Notes under the pieces: generated by a model | Told to the model about the DNA's origin: nothing | The model's input: the letters and a program-made list of their open reading frames with translations, nothing else | The model's database searches: none | Shown: positions 22,690-34,400 of the stretch, one piece after another | How positions within the stretch are numbered: the stretch's first letter is position 1 | How the letters are laid out: each line of letters begins with the position of its first letter | Made by a program: the position numbers and the translations under genes | Origin: Branchiostoma floridae | Lineage: Eukaryota; Chordata; Leptocardii; Amphioxiformes; Branchiostomatidae | Assembly: GCF_000003815.2 (NCBI RefSeq) | Contig: NC_049986.1 | Location: 13,389,805 to 13,453,804 of the forward strand | DNA length: 64,000 nt | Direction: 5' to 3'

Positions 22690-23256
22690 TCTGCTCTCAG
22701 AGCTAAGCGCCACGCAAATATTACCTGTATGGTGTGTTACCTGGTCCCCAGAGCTAAGCGCCACACAAATATTACCTGTACGGTGTGTTACCTGGTCCCC
22801 AGAGCTAAGCGCCACACAAATATTACCTGTACGGTGTGTTACCTGGTCCCCAGAGCTAAGAGCCACGCAAATATTACCTGTAGGGTGTGTTACCTGGTCC
22901 CCAGAGATAAGAGCCACGCAAATATTGGCAAGGAAGCGACAGTCGCTTCCGGGATAAATATGCGTAACAAACTTTACTGTTTTGAAACATAAACTCGGGT
23001 CAATTCCGATTACGTATGTTTCTTAGTATCATATAGAAAATGACCTATCTGTTTAAGGGCTTACATAGCATGAATATGCTCTAAAAGGCCGTGTTTTATG
23101 CGCTCAAATGTTGAATTATGATATTCACGGTAAGCCAACAGCATGGCGGAACTGCTGTACTGCCGTCGACGAAACTATCCTCACCGATGGGATTGACCAA
23201 TAGTAGCGTGGCGCTTATTGTGTGCGCGTCGCCGTTAAACGGAGGCACCTATAGCT
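22690..23256 (-). repeat. Right terminal inverted repeat with 51-bp minisatellite
   Basis: 22690-22925 holds about 4.6 units of the same 51-bp repeat as on the left but inverted (AGCTAAG at 22701, 22752, 22803 and 22854 shows the exact period). 22926-23256 is the inverted copy of the unique left end. The array is much shorter than on the left (about 4.6 against 16 units). Confidence 0.9.
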
Positions 23257-23265
23257 CGTTTTGAG

Positions 23266-25460
23266 TGATTCATGGTCTAAGCGGCCACTCCTCCTCCGTC
23301 CCAACGTGCACGCTCGCCTCAAGTCTCCGTTTTTCTCTGTGCTGCACGGTCCTCTCAACCGTGACAAGGTAAGACTAGATATAAATCTCTCTTCTTGTTT
23401 GTCTGGGCAGCACTTCACGGCCTTGTGGTGCTTGACAGACGCGCGCGCACTGCTTGACCGATGAGCTTGCAGACTGACAGGCGGGCCGCCCCCCGTGCTG
23501 TCCCGCCGACTTCTTCTAAAGGTTACGGCACGTTCTTGTCATCTACGGTTAGATTTACGGTAAGATTTCATCCTACGTTATCCTATGGAGTGTGACAATG
23601 TGCAATTTAGACTTGAGAAGCCCCCAGTATAATACAGATACTTTGAATATAATTTAAAGATTCAGAAAATCACACACAGGCTTCAAAATCACATCCATTC
23701 ATTCCTGTCGGCGTGGCCGTGATGCACGGTGTTATTCCAGCTGTGCGCGCCATCTCACGCTGTGGCGTGTCTTATGGATATGTTTGGTCATAAGAAGGCA
23801 AAGAATATTATATATTATTACCACAAAACGCATGGAAGGTTGTTTCTTCAGCCAAGTGTTAGACATCGTCCTAACTGTTACCTGTGTCAGTTGAAATAGG
23901 GGGATATCCATTTATGTCGCTGGGGGCGGGGTTACTGATAGCACTATTGTGTCATTCCTCACTTTCACTTTTACTGCTGTTCAGTTTAATTTGTCATCCT
24001 TTGCCCCTACTGTTTGCCCAGTCAGTACAAGTCTGGTACTGTTTGCCTAAGGAATGTTCTTTACTGCAGAGTTGGCACAATATATCATTTATTCTCCAAG
24101 CAGAGTTTGAGTCACATAGTAGTTGTCGGGATTTTTGTCGGCTCGCTCCTCCCTGAGAGGACTACCGACTATCTCTGCCTGTAGAATAATATCATTGACA
24201 ATGCATGCCCTCAACTGATTTTATGCAAATAGGTGTACATGTAGTTAGTTAATCATATATCAATCCCCCCTTACATATAGAGTGAACAGTCCCTTAAGGA
24301 AGGTGTTGCTAACCATGATATATTAAGGGGTAATGAACAGACACCTTCTGCATTTAAATTGTCCTGACCAGATTGGCCCCACCCCGCCTATAGGGAGTAG
24401 ATAGATGCAGACACACACTTCCCATCCCAACTCTCATTCCCTGGGATTTCACATGATTGATCAGTGAGAAGATATCCTGGAAATAATCTGCCTATTGCAA
24501 TTACAGTTTGGGGTCTGCGAGTCGGGAGGATGTAATGCAATTAAGTATCTATCCATGGTTGGCTTAGTGAAGTCATTAATTTTGGTACCCAGAGATCGTA
24601 TGCATTCTGAGCCAATTTTTGCTGCGATGCTGTCTCATGATATGATTTATATAGATTACGTAGGACAACCGTTTAGCTTCATAACCTTTGGATGAAATGG
24701 AATGTCATGGTACAGGCAGGAATATAGCTGTGAGCTGAATAATCTCTCCAAAATATGCCTTACAAGAACTGTGGTAAGGCGTAGGTCCCAATACCGAACC
24801 CGGGGCCCGGTCAGGCAGCTTTTAGAAATAAAACAATAATAAGAAAGGCAACAAAACACACAGAACGTAGAAAGATTAGTCAGGATAATAAATTGTGTAT
24901 ATTCCTTTGTATTAAAAACACTTTATTTTTCATTTTTGGAAACAACCCCACTGGGCCCCATTTCGGAGATGGAACCTAAGCCTAAGACAGAAGAATTTTT
25001 CCAGATGGGATGTCTACATGTAGTACACTAAAACATTCTGTCTGAATCTACCCTGCCTTCTCAGCACCTCAGAGTGAGGTAGTCTTTGAAAGGATAAAAT
25101 TCGACAATGGTCGACTTGTTCATTCCCTGTCCAGGTTTGATGTTTAAGGTTGAATGATAGCTATTTCCTCAAAGGGAGGTTGATATATACTGAATGTCTT
25201 TTAAATATACATAATCAATGGAAAAGGTGACAAGAACGTGCCTCAAAAACAACCCTTTGGTGAAAAAAGGTGTGTCTATGATCGTCTGTGTATTTTCAAT
25301 GGGTAAATATCAATTAGCATGGATAAAATGCTAGTAGTACTCATTATCCCAAAGTAAATAGCCACCTCCGCCCTGGTCAATTATTTGTACACGAGCCCTG
25401 CTAAACTGTAAGTTCAAACACAAGTTTGAATGATATATGGTCCTGTACCTTACCTTACAG
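23266..25460 (+). other. Presumed 5' region of ASS1
   Basis: No protein-coding exon recognised. The first coding exon of ASS1 is preceded by a good splice acceptor (CCTTACCTTACAG before AAACATG), which implies an upstream non-coding exon. A CpG-rich stretch at about 23270-23368 ending ACCGTGACAAG/GTAAGAC is a candidate for it, but nothing else supports this. The rest is plain intergenic or intronic sequence. Confidence 0.3.
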
Positions 25461-25464
25461 AAAC

Positions 25465-28400
25465 ATGTCTGAAGATAAGAAGGTAGTGCTGGCGTACAGT
25501 GGTGGTCTGGACACGTCTTGTATCCTGGTGTGGCTCATCGAGCAGGGGTTCGATGTCATCGCTTACATGGTGAGTTTTAATCTTTGATTTGTGATAAATT
25601 TTGTACATGTCCATTGTCCAATATTACGGTTATAAATAAATTATAGTTGTTAGATGAGAACAATAAATACATCCATTCATATGACCTGTTAGCAAGTCAT
25701 TGTACCATTTGAATATTGATCAAAAGTTTGCCTCCACATGTCATATTTTTTTAGTCAATACTTAACATACATTATACAGCATTGGGTTTCTAGGCAGTAG
25801 ATTGAGACTGTTGGCTCTTTTTTTGCACTTAAGAGAAGTCAGCCATCATGAGCATATTTATTCAGCGCTTTTGTTCAGTCTGACGTAGCTATTTTACAGT
25901 GTCAAAGTCCAGTCCAGAGAATGGAAATGATGTAATAGTTTGGCAAAGTACATGTACTGAACTAGATGTAGTATAGATTTAGAGTATGGTTATACAAAGT
26001 GGATTAAGAAATAAGACAATTAAGAAAGCAAACATGGAGGTACCAAACAGGTGTGGTTTGAAAGAGATCCAGAATTCGCATCAAAGTTTGAACTATTTAG
26101 ATTTCCAAAACTGTCTTGTGGATAACAGATGATTAAACTCTGGCTACTAACTCTCTTTTGTTCTGCAGTGTAACTGTGTCTTTACACTGTCTCTTATACT
26201 AGTAGTGTTTTAACTATGTGTAAGTATAAACTTTAATGTAATCTCTGAGCCAGAGCCTCTTAAGATAGGTCTGTCAAAACGTGGATAAAATGGTGAATAG
26301 ATTGTCCTGCGTGTAGATGTAACAATGTGCAAATATTTGACGACTTTCTTCAGTAACTCCAGTGTTACGTAATAGTCAGTGGGGAAAGTTGTGAGGTTTG
26401 TATACAACAGGATTACATTCCCATTAGAGATAACAAAACACACACAGACACCTGGCACAAACTTTTACTCCTAGGATGCAAAGGTCCAAACTTCATATTA
26501 TCACTATGTAATGTACATACTTTAAATTTCAACTTAAGAAATTAGTTGCATTTGTTGTGCTAGACCCCATTTAGATGGTTATTTTAAAAAGTGAGAAAAA
26601 GATATCTAGAGAGGAAAGATTGCAATAAAGAACACTTAGAATTTTGGATTGTATCACTGTGTACCTACAATAAGGAGAATTTTGTGTGTCCCTAGGCTGA
26701 TGTTGGACAGGAGGAAGACTTTGCGGAAGCCAAAGAGAAGGCGCTTAAGCTGGGAGCCAAGAAGGTAGGAGACACGTGCCTCCTATTTAGTCACTTTTAA
26801 GAATAAAATTGAAGAAACCTTGGAAAATACAATGTATATGTCACTAGTGCCTCTGAGTTACCATGTATTGCTGTAGATATACATGTATTTTCAGATTGGA
26901 CATACATGTGCAGTGACTTGTAGCTTGCAAAACATGAATACAATGTACCTTCACCAGGCTTCAACAGTTTGCCAAGTAAAGTTATAACATCGCTGTTAAT
27001 TGCCAGTCACTGATAAGATAGATAAGTGTTGTCTGATGAACCAACTAATGATGATTCAATCCAATTAACTTGATTAAGTGCTGATTGATTATTACTCACA
27101 GATAATGTGTAATTAGTAATCTATATGTGATCTGTGGAAAACACTTTCAGTTTAAAGCCACCTTTCAGTTTAAAGCCAAGTTGCATTTACCTCATTTTCT
27201 CTCCTATACATGTGCCCCACCCACCAGAAGCTTGACATCTCTAAAACTCCTGACAACTGTGACTTAAGACAATTAAGTGCAATGATTTATGAGGACAGCA
27301 ACTTTACTTGTCTTACTACTTTGCAACTAATTGTCCCTAAGCAGTCATCTCTTAGCCATGTGTAGACCAGAATTAGAATCCCATATGCAAGATAATATTT
27401 GTTTTAAATGATATTGCCATCTAATGCCACCTATGCTCCTCCTATCTGACCTACAATATACATGCAATTGCTCCAGACCTTAACAGTCATTGCTTTCCTC
27501 ATAAGAAAGTTTGAAATACCCCTTATGGTCCCCCTGCAATGCCAAATGTTTGATGATAGTCTTGTAAAACAGTTTGGATCAGATTTTCCATCCTAACCTT
27601 CAATCATAGAAATATATACATCATCAGGAACAAGAGTGGTTATACATTTATCAGTATGTAAATGATCAGTTTTGTATGCAGTTAGTACACACATCTATGA
27701 TGAAATCAGTATTCCACTCATCTCTAGTAGATATCAGACTGGGTGTTTTGGAGCCTCTTAAGCCCAAGTCCTTCATCAGTATTCATGAACGTTGGGAGAA
27801 GATCCAGAGTTATCTATTCCAGACACTCCAGGACTCGCAGCACAAATTGTCAGATCATTAGATTGTGACACACTGTTAATTTGTGACCTTGCATTTAGCT
27901 ACTAGTATTTCAAAATCAATTACCTTTACGGTTTACCTGAAGGTACACTAAAATATGGAAGGAGATTTTTCATGGTATCTAAAAAGGAAAACCTAACTAA
28001 TAAGAAAGGGGAGCAAAGGGCCACTTCCTGGATTGTAACCAAATAACATGATATCATTCAGGTAATCATGCTTATTATGTGAACAGTTTGCTAATTTCCA
28101 GGTACTACAATATTTTCCACAATCCTAGTCATGAGTATTCAGGAACAGGGGTGTACTCCATACTGTTCTTTACTCGCAACCAGTGTATTGACTGAAGAAA
28201 GGAAAGGACCCCCAAGGTTCCTCCTACACTTCCAGTATGCATCATTGATATACAAAATGTAATTCCAAAGGCTTGTAAAGGGAATGACCTTCCCTGGGAG
28301 GGGGCCAGCTGGGGAGGCAATAAATGCCACCGATGACGTCAGAAACGTATTAGCCTGTCTGCAACAGTTGTGTGAGCTGTCAGATATCTCAGCTTCCTGT

Positions 28401-31400
28401 TTATTGGCTGTTCACTGCACCACTTCTGAAGTATTTGTCTAGTTTGATAAGAGTCCATTTGGATAGCAATATTTGATTTCTTTATCTGATAATTCATTGA
28501 CCAAAGAAGGATTAGTTTCCAGTCTTTTCGAGAGCTCTGCCGGCGTGGAATGCCATTCGAGCTCGTCGTCATCTGCGGGCGAAGAGACGAAACGCGCTGG
28601 TGGCCGTATCTTCCTTCTGCCGGCGCCAAACATGTTAACTTTAGGGGAGAAAGTAGTGAGAAGTCGAAAGGTAGACGTATGGGAGTATAATTTGGGAGTA
28701 TTCAAAGGGGGGGAGATGCTCGGCGGTTGTACAAAATGGCGCGTACGAGACGGTGATGGGCGAAGAGCTGGTTCGGGGACGTCCTGGTTCTCTCCAGTGT
28801 GATCAGGATCTGGGGTTCTACCCCCGGTCTCGCGATTTCTCGCGGCATGAGTCACGTGGCTTTCGAGCCCAATTCTCGCCTATGACGTGCGTCTGGTCGT
28901 CACGTCATACGCCCATGATTAGTTACTCATCAGGCCTATGGTAAAAAATGTTGTGCTTTCTGTTTCCCTAGTACCCTACCTAGAAAAACCTGCTGACCCT
29001 AACCATTTTTGGGTGGGCAGTGGATCTGGAGTTTTCAATTTGAATTTTTTTCGCCTGTTTCATATTCAAGTAAAGAATCTACTTGTACTATCTACATGAA
29101 GGATAGGTGTATCCACAGATCCGTAACTCTCATGTTACTTGGGCTGCAACTTATGTTGTTTAGACTGCAGTTCTAAATACAGATTCCTGATAGCAAACAT
29201 GTTTTAATCCTGTCTAGATTGATGGGCACTGCCATCTTAGGATTCTTACACTTCCAGTGGCCTGTTTCAGTCTTCTATTGGCTGGCCACTGTTCTAAGGC
29301 GTTCCAACTTCCAAGACTGCAGTACCATCATGGATTACTAGTTGGCACTGCAGGACAGCTGAGTTGCTAAATACTGCTAGCACAATTTTGCTAAATATCA
29401 AATGCACAATTTTGTGATTTTCCTAGAATGCTACAAGAAAGTCACTTGAACAATGCATCTTAAAGTTGAATACGAAGTCTGTCATCAGTATTCATTAACA
29501 TGGAAAGAAGCTCCAACCAAGGAGGTTATATCACAAGGCCTTGTGATATAACCTCCTTGCTCCAACGGTACTTTTCCAGAAGTTTAAAACCAGCAATGCC
29601 ATGGATAATTTTGAAACATCAGAAAAAAACATAACTCCCTTATATAGTAGAGTAGATTCATTCCTCAAGCTACGGACATCTTGCACACTGCAGTCGTCTC
29701 TCAGAAAGGCATCTGGAGCCGCATAGTTCAAGTTTTTAACTTTTATTCAGCCTGTCGGCCAAACTAGTTTCGCTACGTACAGCTTCTTCAGTGGCTAGAG
29801 GCTAAATGACTAAAAAAAACATAACTCCCTTACATAGACAGTACTCATAACATTAACGATAAATGATGTTCACACCTACTAACTTGTCAGTCACCTACTT
29901 TTTCCCCCCGTTATAGAATACACTAAATGCAAAACTGTCTGCATTTGCTGAAGATTTTTATTCTAGTTCTTATCATGTTTCATGTATTCCTGCAGGTTTA
30001 CATTGAGGACCTGAAGAAGCAGTTTGTTGATGAGTACATCTGGCCGGCCATCCAGGCTAACGCCATCTATGAGGACCGCTATCTCATGGGCACGGCCGTG
30101 GCACGCCCGTGTATCGCCAGGCGCCAGGTCGAGGTCGCCAAAAAAGAGGGTGCACAATATGTATCCCATGGTGCAACTGGCAAGGTATATCTTACCTATT
30201 GATTGTAGAAGAACACGTGAGATTTGTTTCTTTCAATTTATCAATGCAAATATTGTGCTTACTAGAAATAATCAGTAAGATTTTGGCGTTTGTAATCTTG
30301 ATATCTGCTTCTTAATCACATTAAAACTAAAACACATTTCTCTTGCAGGGCAATGATCAGATTCGGTTTGAGCTGACCTGCTACGCTCTGTACCCAGGAG
30401 TCAAGGTGAGTCCAAGGTTAAAGAGACTGAACAGTAATACTGATGTTTGTACTACCCTGTAGGGATCCATTTGCAATCTTAGATGGTGGCTTGAATGTCA
30501 AATAAGAGTACGGTACTTATGCCCAGCCAAAATCCTTAGTTGAAGTATCTTCCACAATGTCAAATTTTTCCTTCTCACTATTCTTACTAAGACTAGAATT
30601 TATTTATTTATCTATTTATTTATTGATCTTTAGGGTAGTCCCTTCAGTTAACTTAGTAACTGATTTCCAAGGGAGCCCTATATACATGTTCGCACATGTT
30701 CGCACAACGACGGGTTATACCGCCCCTTACGGGGTGACACACCCGTCTGGGTGAATGATGTAGATCACCATGTGGCTGATACAAGACAGAGGTCGCCAGG
30801 CCTCCATCCGGGTGATTTGAAGTGAATCACCAACTTGCGACAGAAGGATTTGCACCAACGCACACCGCACCATCGCACGTGTGGGGGTTCTTTAACGTGC
30901 ATGGGGTATGGCTCTCCCCATACACGGGACCTCCATTTAACGTCCTATCCGAGGGACGACTCATTTTTCACTTGAGTAAAATCGGAGAATCACACAGGAC
31001 ATTCTAATTTTCTGTCATAATCTTATAGAATATTTTTTCTACCTTTTTTAGAAGTTGGAACGTTTATCCTTAGTGATGAGATACTGCCCTTCAATTATGT
31101 CTTATCACCAGAACCAAGTGCTACATTTTGCATGTGCTTGATCATGAGGAGCAGAAAATCATTTCTTATTCTTTCCTTACTGCCCTCTGCAGATATATGC
31201 TCCATGGAAGATTCCAGCGTTCTTTGAAAGGTTCAAGGGCAGACTGGATCTGTTCGAGTATGCCAAGGTCAGTTGGAGTTAATTACTGGTAGTAGGCCAA
31301 TGAGAGGCATGATCACTCACTCACTCACAATCCTTGGTTTGATTATACTGAAAACCATAGATAGTGAGTGAGTGAGTGATCATGCCTCTCATGATCACTT

Positions 31401-34400
31401 AGAATATTGTACAATGTAGTTTTACAGTAGTTGTGGACAGCATGAGACCAGTATCTGTAGTACAAAGATTCACAGTACTTGAGTTGCCTGTCTCATGCCA
31501 TATGGGGTACAGAAGTTTGAAACAATAGAAATCAACTGTTTTTGCTATATATATATAAAAAAAAGTTGCCTTTTCTCCCCCCAGAAACATGACATCCCTC
31601 TCCCCGTGACTCCCAAAAGCCCCTGGAGCATGGACGCCAACCTCATGCACATCAGGTCAGCAAACTTGAAATTACTGGCAACTTTATTTTCATTAATTCA
31701 GTTCAGTTCATTCTATATTCATATGATGAAATAATTTACCTTTAGATATCATTCACTGTTTTTATTATGAAATGATCATTATGTTTGTCTTAAGATGTCA
31801 TACCCATAACACTGCTTAGCTTTAGAATATTCCTGACCATATCCTGTTCTTTTTTTCAGTTACGAATCTGGAGTACTTGAAGATCCCAAGGTAAGAAAGT
31901 CATTTCCTTCATTTACAAACATATCTCAGTTGAAGTTACAACACAGGATTTCCATTCATGGATTAGAATGGAAACTGCCCAAAAAGACCTATCAGGGGAT
32001 CGAACAGTCTGGTCTATGTGAAGAGTTGGTCACTATAGGCAGCATTTTTAATGCCTAATAGTACTAGTATGTCATTGGGAAAATTATCTAAGGGACCTCC
32101 AAAAAGTTATCATATTGGCCAGATGGTGACTGATGATGTAGGCAGTAACATCAATCAACTGGACAGAATTGTCAATGGTCAGATGTTTCAGACAGCATCC
32201 ACTGTTTATCCTCAGTGACTGGACATTCTCTATGATCAGGCATTTGTGACTATTATCTGGCTGCAAATGATATTTCAGATATTTTTTTAATCAAATAAGT
32301 AGTTTATATTAATTTCAGTAAGTAGTTCTATCGGTGAGTTTTCACTTCAAGCGTGTTTCTGAATTAGAATGAAGCGTGTTACTTAATTAGAATGATGTGA
32401 AAGGAGCATGGTATTCATCGGACAGTTTGCATAGTACAGTAAACCATTTTTATTTATTTATCCATTCCTGATTTGCTGACTGTTACCCCCTCCCCAGGCT
32501 CATGCTCCCAAGTCCCTGTACCAGATGACTACTGACCCTGTGGAGGCCCCCAACACCCCGGAGAAACTGGAGATTGAGTGGAAGAATGGTGAGGCCAGAT
32601 ATGGGTATTTAAATCAGAAGGAAAATTAAGAGTACTATAAGCCCTTTAAGTCGAGATAATGTTTTGCCTGATCTCCTGGTGGTCAGCAGTTAGACCTGAA
32701 GAACATCCTGCTATGTCCAACCCTCTGAGAGGGGAACACTAAATCGGATAGAGAGAGAGAGAGAGAGAGAATGTAGAAATCACAAAAACAGATCTTTCTT
32801 GGCTGCACTGTTTGTAGACTTTTTTCAATCCCAGCTGAACAATTAAAAAAATGTCCTTAGCATCAATGGCTATAATTTACCTTAGTTCCTGAAGAAAGAA
32901 AATTTCTGCAGCTTTTTGCTTCAGTATAAAATACCTAGCTTGAGAATATCTTAGCTTTAAGAAGCTACCAGCATCTGTACACATCCACATGGATACTGAT
33001 TGAACAAAACTACAACAATGAAGAGGTTTAGTGTACATTGTAGTTTTCATGTAAAAACCTTTTGCTCTTCACAAATACATGTAATACTATATCTTCTACT
33101 GAAACCTGCTACCAATGTGTCAACTGAGTCCGATGGGGGTAGAAGAGTGTTCCAATGTCTCCGTATCTCACCTGTATCTTACGGAACTTGATGATGTTTC
33201 TGTCTGTCCCCAGGTGTGCCCATCAAGGTGACTAACCTGGATGATGGGACTGTGAAGGCTGATTCCCTCGAGCTCTTCCTCTACCTCAACCAAGTGGGGT
33301 GTGTAATGGACATACAATGTGCCATCATATAATCTAGAACAGAAGCATTTACACTGTGTATCTCAGCATAATGGGATTAGGATTCTGTGCAAAAATTACA
33401 TGTGGCTGTGTGTTGATGATTTACTGAATTACCATGTAGCATCCCAAGGTTTCATGTGAAATGAATTCTGCCAACCAGACAAATATTTAATTCCACATGT
33501 CAACCAATCTGTGATTGGGATACTTGCCTTTGATTCTGGTCCAGTATGGTAGGTTATGGCACTCACAAACTTAGTTAGAGATATTTGTTTTGCACATTTT
33601 TAGTGTACATGTTTGCCATGTGGTCCAACTTTAATCTTTCCATAGTATATACATGTATGTAGTAGTTGAATGGAACAGCAACATTGGATATCAGAGAAAA
33701 TCTAACAGGCAACTTATCAAATAACTTTCTATATTAACTTCATGATTAAAGGTTTCAGAAGTTTGGATCACATTAATCTTTACCTGTCAATTTTTATGTA
33801 TCCTTGCACAGAGGAAAGCATGGAGTTGGGCGAATAGACATTGTGGAGAACAGATACATCGGCATGAAGTCTCGAGGTCGGTGCTTTTTTTGTCCACATA
33901 CAATACCTAGTAATAACATATAGTAATAACATGAGACTATCATGGTATACATTGTATGTTTCAAAGTCTATTTTGACTTAGATTATACAATTTGCTATTT
34001 TTACGACTTTGTTGTCATAATAGATAACATCTGATTAGATATTGCATGGAGTCTTATAAGATAATAACGAGAAATGCTTGATTATGAAATACAAATGTGT
34101 ATACATGTACAGTGCAAATGTACTGCCTTAGCATGCTATATATACTAAGTACCTGTTCCCACACTACAGGTATCTATGAGACCCCGGCGGGCACCATCCT
34201 GTACCACGCTCATCAGGATATAGAACTCTTCACTATGGACAAGGTCAGGGGTCAACACATGGCCAATGCATGTGGCTTGTTTTATGGAACTTTTTATGAC
34301 AATAGCTTTTGGGTGTCAGAAAATAGATAAATACTACAAATATAGTCATGCTATATGAACAACTTTCACCATGCTTGATCTTGAGTACTTTTCTATTTGC

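Larger units (their letters stand above)
15064..23256. mobile_element. Large composite inverted-repeat transposon (MULE-like), about 8.2 kb
   Basis: Terminal inverted repeats: the left end (from 15064, reaching GCCTCCGTTTAACGG at about 15074) matches the reverse complement of the right end (to 23256) for about 350 bp of unique sequence followed by inverted 51-bp minisatellite arrays. The unit is bordered on both sides by the same 9-mer, CGTTTTGAG (15055-15063 and 23257-23265), as expected of a 9-bp target-site duplication. Long inverted repeats with a 9-bp duplication are typical of the Mutator/MULE superfamily (known), so that assignment is inferred. No transposase was seen; the interior holds other repeats (entries below) and a 464-bp gap, so it is probably non-autonomous and the true length is uncertain. 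16546-18036 and 19061-19990 hold no recognisable gene. Confidence 0.75.

Noticed and set aside
27676-27861. 61-codon ORF in ASS1 intron 2 ([15 protein letters not shown]...)
   Set aside because: No recognised domain; part of the sequence resembles a motif repeated near 29480, so it is more likely repeat-derived.
29735-29800. Retroelement-like tail (TTTATTCAGCCTGTCGGCC) in ASS1 intron 2
   Set aside because: Resembles ends of Penelope-type elements on the minus strand but is too short to assign.
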